From: Bacteroidota bacterium | Lineage (GTDB): Bacteria; Bacteroidota; Ignavibacteria; UBA10030; UBA8401 | Direction of reading: 5' to 3' | Length of the DNA stretch: 15,748 bases | Assembly (NCBI GenBank): GCA_030824295.1 | Contig: JAVBYA010000499.1 | Coordinates: 1-15,748 of the forward strand | Shown: positions 1 through 4,996 of the stretch, in pieces | How positions within the stretch are numbered: the first letter of the stretch is position 1 | Layout: the number at the start of each line of letters is the position of its first letter | Notes under the pieces: generated by a model | The model's database searches: none | What the model saw: the letters and a program-made list of their open reading frames with translations, nothing else | What the model was told of the DNA's origin: nothing | Program-made: the position numbers and the translations under genes

Positions 1-346
1 GGAGTTCCCGTTCCGGCTGGAATCGTATGACCTTATCCATGCTGCGCTGATCTTCGAGTATATCGACTGGCCATCCCTTCTTCCTGCGATCGTCCGCTCG
101 CTCACACCCGGCGGAACACTCAGTGTGATCATTCAACTGCCGTCGGATACAGTCCCGGCAGTAACGCCGTCCCCATACACCCGGCTGCTTGCGCTGGAGA
201 GTGTGTTCCATTTTGTGGATCCGGAGCGGCTGATCGATCAGGCAACGGGGCTTTCATTGACACTCCACAAGCGCTCCGTCGAACCGCTCCCGTCGGGAAA
301 AGCGTTCGTAATTCTTCGGTTTGTGAAACAACCGGTAAAGCTATAA
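1..346 (+). CDS. SAM-dependent methyltransferase, C-terminal fragment (5' end outside window)
   Basis: The reading frame is open from base 2 of the window to the TAA at 344-346, so only the last 114 residues are present. The fragment contains YDLIHAALIFEYID, then SLTPGGTLSVIIQLP. This is the layout of class I Rossmann methyltransferases after the SAM-binding glycine motif: motif II/post-II acidic region, then a helix and the 'LkPGG.l' turn before strand beta5. The SAM-binding motif itself lies upstream of the window, so the substrate cannot be judged. A trans-aconitate/biotin-type small-molecule methyltransferase is one possibility. The fold assignment is fairly safe and the specificity is unknown. 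The next gene starts 64 bases later, with no obvious terminator between them. Confidence 0.7.
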   Translation, partial: EFPFRLESYDLIHAALIFEYIDWPSLLPAIVRSLTPGGTLSVIIQLPSDTVPAVTPSPYTRLLALESVFHFVDPERLIDQATGLSLTLHKRSVEPLPSGKAFVILRFVKQPVKL

Positions 347-410
347 TCAGACATTTGTTTATGATAACCGCGCCATCGAGATCAACCAACGTGATCAAAT
401 AATCCTACCG

Positions 411-1301
411 ATGATTCTCAATAGACGGAAATTCATTACGGCGACAGGTATATCAATAGCAGGAGGGCTGGCAGGGTACTCGACTCTCGTTGAGCCCGAC
501 ATGGTTGAATTTACCTATCACACGATAAATGATACATCGGATGATAAAATATCTTTTGCTCAGATCACCGATCTACACATTAAAAGAACATCACGCATTC
601 ATGAAAGCATTGGACTGCAACTATCCAAAGAAAAGTTAGATTTCATTGTTATTACCGGGGATAGCATCGATTCGAACGATCATTTTCAGGCGCTCGATGA
701 TTTTATGAGTATGTTGCCGACAAGCCTTCCTAAGTATGCTATTTTAGGAAATTGGGAACACTGGGGGAATGTCTCGGTGCCTGCGCTCGGAGAACTCTAT
801 TCAAAATGGAACTGCGATTTGCTGGTAAACAGATCCATAACGATTGTTCATAAGGATCAATCAATTTTATTGACGGGTTTGGATGATCTTATTAGCGGCA
901 TACCAAGTCCTTTATTTGCGTTAAAAGACGCAAGGCCTCATAAGGACCATTTCTTATTGGCGCATTGTCCCCAGCATCTCGATAGGATCTTTTATCTTAG
1001 AAATAACAGACCAATGCAGTTAGAGATTCATAAAGAAGTTGAGTTGAGTAATTTTTCCTTTGCAAACATCTTTTCGGGTCATACTCATGGGGGGCAAATT
1101 AACATTCTTGGAATTACACCCTTTGTTCCAGAGGGTTCGGGCGGATACATAAAGGGATGGTATAAAAAAGAACAACACAGTCTTTATGTTTCTCGTGGTG
1201 TAGGCACATCCATTTTGCCTATGCGAATAGGCTCGATTCCGGAAGTAGCGATTTTTGATTATTTCTTCACCGCAGAGCACGCAAAGACCACAGAGAAATA
1301 A
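411..1301 (+). CDS. Tat-exported calcineurin-like metallophosphoesterase (YkuE-like)
   Basis: This 296-residue protein has the conserved motifs of binuclear metallophosphoesterases: D54-L-H56, G-D84, a GNWEH block (N114, H117), the H185 of AHCP, and GHTHGGQ with H224 and H226. The N-terminus NRRKFITATG followed by a hydrophobic stretch to about residue 24 is a twin-arginine signal. YkuE of Bacillus is also a Tat substrate of about 286 residues. It probably hydrolyses a phosphoester, perhaps in a lipid or wall precursor, outside the cytoplasmic membrane. Oddities: the usual GNH(D/E) is GNWEH. The gene is visibly A+T-richer than its neighbours and uses codons such as TTA and ATA freely, suggesting transfer. 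Its last 10 or so residues (TAEHAKTTEK) and stop codon are encoded by a short intergenic-type repeat. No clear ribosome binding site precedes the ATG. Confidence 0.85.
   Translation: MILNRRKFITATGISIAGGLAGYSTLVEPDMVEFTYHTINDTSDDKISFAQITDLHIKRTSRIHESIGLQLSKEKLDFIVITGDSIDSNDHFQALDDFMSMLPTSLPKYAILGNWEHWGNVSVPALGELYSKWNCDLLVNRSITIVHKDQSILLTGLDDLISGIPSPLFALKDARPHKDHFLLAHCPQHLDRIFYLRNNRPMQLEIHKEVELSNFSFANIFSGHTHGGQINILGITPFVPEGSGGYIKGWYKKEQHSLYVSRGVGTSILPMRIGSIPEVAIFDYFFTAEHAKTTEK
1266..1298 (+). repeat. CGCAGAG/CGCAAAG word repeat forming the 3' end of the phosphoesterase gene
   Basis: The run CACCGCAGAG-CACGCAAAGA-CCACAGAGAAA is a quasi-periodic string of cgcagag/cgcaaag/cacagag words. Related words recur at 1337-1366 and, more degenerately, at 2105-2127 in non-coding DNA. 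From memory, strings of this type are scattered between genes in many environmental bacterial genomes, but I have not checked this. Here the string lies in frame with the upstream gene and supplies its final residues. Confidence 0.55.
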
Positions 1302-1310
1302 TTGTAGAGA

Positions 1311-1366
1311 GGGGTGGTAATCCGTCCAAACAAGCACTCACGCAAAGTCGCAAAGCCGCAACGAAG
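1311..1366. repeat. Degenerate hairpin-repeat remnant plus octamer repeat
   Basis: Bases 1311-1337 (GGGGTGGTAATCCGTCC, then AAACAAGCAC) align with a few gaps and mismatches to 2060-2085 (CGGGATGGCATCCCGTCC, then AACGAGCAC). The left piece therefore looks like a decayed copy of the hairpin repeat described there. Bases 1341-1364 are three successive octamers: CGCAAAGT, CGCAAAGC and CGCAACGA. The 236-base gap between the phosphoesterase and acetyltransferase genes (1302-1537) consists largely of this material and the palindrome at 1417-1438. I see no gene in it. Confidence 0.5.
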
Positions 1367-1416
1367 GGATGACAAACACCAATAAGAAATACATAACTCC
1401 TTCAAATACTTACGTT

Positions 1417-1438
1417 GACCGACTCTCCAGAGTCGGTC
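1417..1438. repeat. Perfect 10-bp inverted repeat (hairpin)
   Basis: Arm GACCGACTCT (1417-1426) is the exact reverse complement of AGAGTCGGTC (1429-1438), with only CC between them. As RNA it would close on a small loop with an 8-9 bp stem. No T-run follows on either strand, so it is not a standard intrinsic terminator. It lies about 100 bases upstream of the acetyltransferase start. It may be a REP-like dispersed palindrome, a protein-binding dyad or a cruciform-prone site. Confidence 0.6.
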
Positions 1439-1537
1439 GCACAAGTTGAAATTCGAGCAGTTTGAACCCACTATCGGTAAGCCGATGAGTACAACGATAC
1501 GGATTGAAACTATCATCATTCTAACATTATTCTCTGT

Positions 1538-2014
1538 ATGAGCTTCACACTCCGCATTGATGACCTCTCCTCTTCCGACGTTCAGTCCCTTATTGCTGAA
1601 CATCTGGAAGGGATGAGGGGGAACACACCGGCCGGACAAGTACATGCGCTGGCGATCGAAGGACTGCGCCGGCCGGAGATCACGTTCTGGACCGCGTGGA
1701 TGGATGCGCAGCTCTGCGGCTGCGGTGCACTCAAGGAACTGGATGCAGCGACCGGTGAAGTGAAATCGATGCGGACCCGCAGTGCATTCCTTCGTCGGGG
1801 AGTCGGCCAGGCGCTTCTTGACCGGATCGTCCGCACCGCTCTGGAGCGGAACTATCGGCGGATCTATCTCGAGACCGGCACCGGTCCGGCGTTCACCGCA
1901 GCGCATCACTTCTATCTGCGCAACGGGTTCACCTGGTGCGGTCCGTTCGGGGAGTACACGGCAACGGAGTTCAATGTGTTCATGGTCAGAGAACTGCCGT
2001 TATCCCGCGCATGA
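1538..2014 (+). CDS. GNAT-family N-acetyltransferase (YsnE-like)
   Basis: This 158-residue single-domain protein has the GNAT acetyl-CoA signature. Motif A runs from EVKSMRT (residues 74-80) through FLRRGVGQALL (84-94), which contains the R-x-x-G-x-A pyrophosphate loop. Motif B is HFYLRNGF (124-131). The N-terminal pattern HALAIEGLRRPEITFW...LCGCGALKELD, together with the CGPFGEY near the C-terminus, is characteristic of the small YsnE-type subgroup. That subgroup acetylates small molecules, and a link to indole-3-acetate synthesis has been suggested in Bacillus. The true substrate here is unknown. It stands alone, flanked on both sides by short repeats. The ATG lacks a recognisable Shine-Dalgarno sequence, and the next in-frame Met (M26) lies too far inside the domain to be the start. 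Confidence 0.85.
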   Translation: MSFTLRIDDLSSSDVQSLIAEHLEGMRGNTPAGQVHALAIEGLRRPEITFWTAWMDAQLCGCGALKELDAATGEVKSMRTRSAFLRRGVGQALLDRIVRTALERNYRRIYLETGTGPAFTAAHHFYLRNGFTWCGPFGEYTATEFNVFMVRELPLSRA

Positions 2015-2027
2015 AGGGAGAAGAGCA

Positions 2028-2076
2028 GTCCCGCAGATGACGCAGAAAATATGAATGACGGGATGGCATCCCGTCC
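2028..2076. repeat. Composite intergenic repeat, copy 1 (CCCGCAGAT word + 8-bp hairpin)
   Basis: The unit begins with TCCCGCAGAT (2029-2038), continues with CGCAGAA and TGAATG, and ends in the hairpin GACGGGAT (2057-2064) / ATCCCGTC (2068-2075) with a GGC loop. The same order of elements recurs 100 bases downstream, with the CCCGCAGAT words starting at 2030 and 2130. It starts 14 bases after the acetyltransferase stop codon and could also act as a transcript-end hairpin, although no T-run follows. Confidence 0.65.
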
Positions 2077-2127
2077 AACGAGCACGACACATTATTCAAG
2101 GTCGATGCGCAAGAAATGCAAAGAGCG

Positions 2128-2189
2128 TTCCCGCAGATTCCACAAATGGACGCAGAATGAATGTCGGACGGGATACCATCCCGTCCGAC
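2128..2189. repeat. Composite intergenic repeat, copy 2 (CCCGCAGAT word + 12-bp hairpin)
   Basis: TTCCCGCAGATT (2128-2139), then CGCAGAATGAATG (2151-2163), then a perfect 12-bp stem: GTCGGACGGGAT (2163-2174) pairs with ATCCCGTCCGAC (2178-2189) around the loop ACC. The order of elements is as in copy 1. The stem is longer (12 versus 8 bp) and the loop differs (ACC versus GGC) while the pairing is kept, which suggests selection or recurrent formation as a folded structure. Between the copies, 2105-2127 holds a degenerate cgcaaga/gcaaaga string. Confidence 0.65.
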
Positions 2190-2196
2190 TGTGACA

Positions 2197-2228
2197 TTTG
2201 GTAAATTCCCCTTGATCCATTATATTTG
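2197..2228 (+). promoter_or_regulatory. Bacteroidota-type promoter, probably for the ABC-F gene
   Basis: TTTG at 2197-2200 is followed after 20 bases by TATATTTG at 2221-2228. This matches the Bacteroidota -33 TTTG / -7 TAnnTTTG consensus in sequence and roughly in spacing. Transcription would start near 2235 and run through a leader of about 285 bases before the ABC-F start codon at 2521. It begins only eight bases after the hairpin of the second composite repeat. Confidence 0.5.
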
Positions 2229-2392
2229 TAACGGTCCTTCACCAAGAAGGCCATTGTTCCACCAATACTCCGAACGATGAAAACCTCCGCATAACAACGA
2301 ACAAAGCGGTTACACTCCGGCAGCACCATACCCTCCTCTTTGTTCGTTCATCCATAATCCCTCTACCTGACAATCAATCGCCGATCACAGTG

Positions 2393-2428
2393 ATGCACCG
2401 TGCGCGTCGCCGTTGTGTATTACGGTGA
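2393..2428 (+). CDS. Candidate upstream mini-ORF (leader peptide), 11 residues
   Basis: ATG at 2393 opens a short frame that reads MHRARRRCVLR and stops at TGA 2426-2428, inside the dyad GGTGAC-G-GTCACC. Many antibiotic-resistance ABC-F and erm genes carry short upstream ORFs whose translation is arrested by the drug. Arrest by macrolides at Arg/Lys-X-Arg/Lys motifs is established, and this peptide has overlapping R-A-R and R-R-R triplets. Against it, there is no convincing Shine-Dalgarno sequence, and a 12-codon ORF arises easily by chance. This is speculative. Confidence 0.2.
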   Translation: MHRARRRCVLR

Positions 2429-2436
2429 CGGTCACC
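2424..2436. promoter_or_regulatory. 13-bp dyad, possible operator
   Basis: GGTGAC (2424-2429) and GTCACC (2431-2436) form a perfect inverted repeat about a single G. It lies six bases upstream of a TATGAT box (2442-2447), where a repressor could block a local promoter. It also overlaps the stop codon of the mini-ORF at 2393-2428. No regulator gene is adjacent to support a specific protein. Confidence 0.3.
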
Positions 2437-2451
2437 TTTGATATGATCGGA

Positions 2452-2499
2452 AACCTTGCGAAGGTTGAATTTCATTTGCGAAGTAACCTTCGCAAGGTT
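2452..2499. promoter_or_regulatory. Double palindrome with two mutually exclusive hairpins ahead of the ABC-F ribosome binding site
   Basis: AACCTTGCGAAGGTT (2452-2466) and AACCTTCGCAAGGTT (2485-2499) are exact reverse complements of each other, and each is nearly palindromic itself. They can pair as a 15-bp stem. Alternatively, TTGCGAAG (2476-2483) can pair with CTTCGCAA (2488-2495) across a TAAC tetraloop, using half of the second arm. The centres are 33 bp apart, about three helical turns, which also suits two operator sites. The structure ends 12 bases before GGAGG. It could be an attenuator, tandem operators or a dispersed palindromic repeat. I recall AACCTTGCGAAGGTT-like repeats from Bacteroidota intergenic regions but cannot verify this. 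Confidence 0.5.
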
Positions 2500-2520
2500 G
2501 TATCATTTTACGGAGGAAAT

Positions 2521-4095
2521 ATGCCATCATTCGTTCTATCCAATGCCGGATTCCGGCATCCCGGGTCAACGGACCCGCTCTTTTCACAACTCACTCTTTC
2601 CTTGAACAGTCACTGGCGGACCGGTCTGGTCGGACGGAACGGTCGCGGAAAATCGACGCTGCTGCAGCTGCTGCACGGTTCACTCATTCCGGATTCCGGT
2701 GAAGTTCGACGTCCGCTCCGGACGAGGCTTTTTCCTTATGCGGTCGGGGACGATTCGAACACGGTCCATTCCGTGATCAAAGCAGCGATCGCCCCGTTCG
2801 AGCAGTGGGAGCGGCAGATGGAGCAGCTGCTGGCGGCAGCGGATGAAGCGTCCCTTCTGCGCTACCATGCATTGTTCGAACGGTACACGGACCACGGCGG
2901 ATTCCGCATCGATGCGGTGATCGAACGCGAGGCGGCCGGTCTTGGACTTTCCCCCGCATTGCTCCGCCGTCCGTTCGGAACGCTGAGCGGCGGGGAACGG
3001 ACCAGGGCGTGTATCGTTCCGCTCTTTGCCGACAGTTCCGTCTTCCCGCTGCTGGATGAACCGACGAACCATCTGGATATGGACGGCCGTGCGCTGCTCG
3101 GAGAGTATCTTGCAAAGAAATCCGGATTCATCATCGCTTCGCACGACCGTGCGCTGCTGGACAGATGCTGTGACCACATTGCAGCGATCAACAAAGCGGA
3201 TGTCCGCGTGCTGCAGGGAAATTACTCCCGCTGGCGCGAACAGATGGCCCTGGAGCAGAAAGCGGAGGAGGCACGGAACGAAACCATCCGGAGAGAGGTG
3301 GCGCTGCTGGAGGCCGAAGCGGAGCGGCGCCGTTCATGGAGCATGGCGGCGGAACGGGAGAAGATCGGTGCGTTCGACAAAGGTTTCATCAGCCATAAAG
3401 CGGCGAAGATCATGAAGCGTGCATTGAACGCGGAACGGCGCATCGACGAACGACTGGAGGAACAGCGTTCCCTGCTGCTGAACGCCGAGACGATCCGTCC
3501 GCTCCGGCTGCATCAGCGGGACGATGCGCCGGAACTGCTCGCGGTGCTGGAGGATGCTGAAGTTCGTGTTGACGGACGGAGCATCTTCCCGCGCTGTTCG
3601 TTGACGGTGCGGCGGGGGGAACGGGTGGCGGTGACCGGACCGAACGGCAGCGGAAAGAGTACACTGCTGAACGTTGTCCGCGGTACGATGCCGCTCAGCG
3701 CCGGGCGCCGGCATGTTCCGGCTGTTGTGACCATCGTGAGCGGGTATCAGATACCGCGGTGGAACAGCGGGATGCTGCGGCACCATTTGCGGAGCGAAGG
3801 GATCGATGAGACACTGTTCCGCAGTGCCATGGGGACCATCTCCGTCCAGGGGGAGATCTTTGACCGTCCGCTGGAGACATTCAGCGAAGGGGAGAGGAAG
3901 AAAGTGGACCTCTGCCGCTCGTTCTGTATTCCGCACCATCTGCTTGTTTGGGATGAACCGGTCAATTATATTGATATCGAATCCAAGGAGTCCATCGAGC
4001 AAATGATCAGCGAACTTCGTCCTACAATGCTGTTCGCCGAGCACGACCGGGCGTTCATCGACGCTGTAGCTACACGGATCATTCCATTGTCCTGA
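2521..4095 (+). CDS. ABC-F ATPase, Lsa/Vga-like (probable ribosome protection protein)
   Basis: This 524-residue protein has two ABC ATPase domains in tandem and no membrane segment. Domain 1 has Walker A GRNGRGKST (38-46), signature LSGGE (155-159), Walker B ending LLDEP with catalytic E180, then NHLD, and SHDR (207-210). A charged helical linker (about 235-330) is the P-site-tRNA-interaction/antibiotic-resistance region. Domain 2 has GPNGSGKST (373-381), the degenerate signature FSEGE (454-458), VWDEPVNYID with E479, and EHDR (507-510). WRTGLVGRNGRGKST and WDEPVNYID resemble the Lsa/Vga branch that dislodges lincosamide, streptogramin A and pleuromutilin drugs from the ribosome. Resistance is inferred, and a housekeeping translation role is possible. 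The start at 2521 is chosen because GGAGG precedes it and MPSFVLSNAGF begins the domain. The frame is open upstream to about 2413, but that extension encodes only palindrome sequence. Confidence 0.85.
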   Translation: MPSFVLSNAGFRHPGSTDPLFSQLTLSLNSHWRTGLVGRNGRGKSTLLQLLHGSLIPDSGEVRRPLRTRLFPYAVGDDSNTVHSVIKAAIAPFEQWERQMEQLLAAADEASLLRYHALFERYTDHGGFRIDAVIEREAAGLGLSPALLRRPFGTLSGGERTRACIVPLFADSSVFPLLDEPTNHLDMDGRALLGEYLAKKSGFIIASHDRALLDRCCDHIAAINKADVRVLQGNYSRWREQMALEQKAEEARNETIRREVALLEAEAERRRSWSMAAEREKIGAFDKGFISHKAAKIMKRALNAERRIDERLEEQRSLLLNAETIRPLRLHQRDDAPELLAVLEDAEVRVDGRSIFPRCSLTVRRGERVAVTGPNGSGKSTLLNVVRGTMPLSAGRRHVPAVVTIVSGYQIPRWNSGMLRHHLRSEGIDETLFRSAMGTISVQGEIFDRPLETFSEGERKKVDLCRSFCIPHHLLVWDEPVNYIDIESKESIEQMISELRPTMLFAEHDRAFIDAVATRIIPLS

Positions 4096-4102
4096 TATCT
4101 TT

Positions 4103-4921
4103 ATGCCGACACCATCACTGACGCTCGTTATCGCCGTCTATAATAATGCCGTTGCGCTGCGGTACATCTTCGCAGCGCTCTCCCGTCAGACCTTCACGTC
4201 ATTCGAAGTGATCGTGGCGGACGACGGTTCCGGCCGGCATATTGCCGATGTGGTGAACGATGCGAAGAAGCTTTATCCGTTCCCCATCCGGCATCTGTGG
4301 CATGCGGACAAAGGGTGGCGCAAGAACACGATGCTCAATTATGCCATCACCGAGGCCGCGAGCGAGTATATGGTCTTCATCGACGGTGACTGTATTCCCG
4401 GAGAACATTTTCTGCAGGACCATTTCGAGAACCGTGAATCGGGCAGGATCCTTCTCGGCCGTCGCGTGGAGCACGGGAAGCGCTGGGCGAAACGGCTCAC
4501 GATGGATGCGATCCATTCCGGTGCATACGAACGGTATTCCTTCGCCGATCTCATGGACGGTCTGTCCGGTTCATCCGTCCGGCTGGAGCACGGCATCCGC
4601 ATCACCAGTCCGCTCCTCCGTTCCTTTGTGGAGAAGAACAGCGGCATGCTCGGGAGCAATTTCTCCACGTTCCGGCAGCACCTGGCGGATGTGAACGGAT
4701 TCGATGAGGCGTACGACGGTCCTGGTTTCGGTGAGGACACGGACATCTTCTTCCGTCTGAATCTGAACGGCATCACCGGGAAATCGCTTCGGAATCTGGC
4801 GGTGCAGTACCATCTCTGGCATCCGCAGACGCGGGTCCCGGAGCGGAATAGGAAGCGTTTCGAAGAAGCGCAGCAGCGGAATTCCCCGTTATGCCGGCAG
4901 GGGCTCCGCCGCCTCGCCTGA
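4103..4921 (+). CDS. Family 2 glycosyltransferase (GT-A fold)
   Basis: This 272-residue cytoplasmic-type enzyme has no membrane segment. The N-terminus LTLVIAVYNNAVALRYIFAA followed by VIVADDGS (37-43) is the nucleotide-binding start of GT2 enzymes. F-I-D94-G-D96 is the metal-binding DxD motif. NGFDEAYDGPGFGEDTDIFFRL (198-219) carries the ED acid/base region typical of the galactosyltransferase-type C-terminal domain, and HLWHP (237-241) is the usual metal-ligand histidine block. It probably adds a hexose or N-acetylhexosamine to a lipopolysaccharide core or other surface glycan. Donor and acceptor are unknown. The ATG is 7 bases after the ABC-F stop codon and has no Shine-Dalgarno of its own, so it is likely co-transcribed and possibly translationally coupled. 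No other glycan gene is nearby. Confidence 0.85.
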   Translation: MPTPSLTLVIAVYNNAVALRYIFAALSRQTFTSFEVIVADDGSGRHIADVVNDAKKLYPFPIRHLWHADKGWRKNTMLNYAITEAASEYMVFIDGDCIPGEHFLQDHFENRESGRILLGRRVEHGKRWAKRLTMDAIHSGAYERYSFADLMDGLSGSSVRLEHGIRITSPLLRSFVEKNSGMLGSNFSTFRQHLADVNGFDEAYDGPGFGEDTDIFFRLNLNGITGKSLRNLAVQYHLWHPQTRVPERNRKRFEEAQQRNSPLCRQGLRRLA

Positions 4922-4928
4922 TTTTCCA

Positions 4929-4957
4929 TTGCTTGTACGGTCATCATCCGCTATTAT
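4929..4957 (+). promoter_or_regulatory. Possible promoter for the thioredoxin-domain gene
   Basis: TTGCTT (4929-4934) and TATTAT (4952-4957) are 17 bases apart, which gives a fair -10 and a weak -35 in the 75-base gap before the thioredoxin-domain gene. No Bacteroidota TAnnTTTG box is visible here. The call rests on spacing and the -10 box alone. Confidence 0.3.
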
Positions 4958-4996
4958 ATCAGCATCATCCTTCAATCTTTCCAAAGGACATTCCCG

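Larger units (their letters stand above)
2229..2520 (+). other. Long 5' leader of the ABC-F gene
   Basis: These 290 bases hold no conventional gene. They contain a tiny ORF at 2277-2294 (MKTSA), an arginine-rich mini-ORF at 2393-2428, a small dyad ATCAC-A-GTGAT (2384-2394), the dyad at 2424-2436, a TATGAT at 2442-2447 that could be a second -10 box, and the double palindrome at 2452-2499. GGAGG at 2512-2516 is the ribosome binding site that fixes the ABC-F start at 2521. The density of dyads suggests regulation of the downstream gene, either by attenuation or by a repressor. Confidence 0.45.

Noticed and set aside
1491..1512. ACAACGATACGGATTGAAAC resembles the 3' end of some CRISPR repeats (GATTGAAAC).
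   Set aside because: It occurs once, with no second copy or spacer-like periodicity nearby, and there are no cas genes. A nine-base match is expected by chance in a window of this size on two strands at appreciable frequency.
2096..2329. Minus-strand frame of 77 codons in the ABC-F leader region.
   Set aside because: It is translated largely from the hairpin repeat and promoter region, has no ribosome binding site and no recognisable protein feature.
2413..2520. N-terminal extension of the ABC-F protein using upstream in-frame starts (TTG 2413 or ATG 2443).
   Set aside because: The extension encodes only the palindromes (NLAKVEF..LRSNLRKV). The strong GGAGG and the family N-terminus point to 2521.
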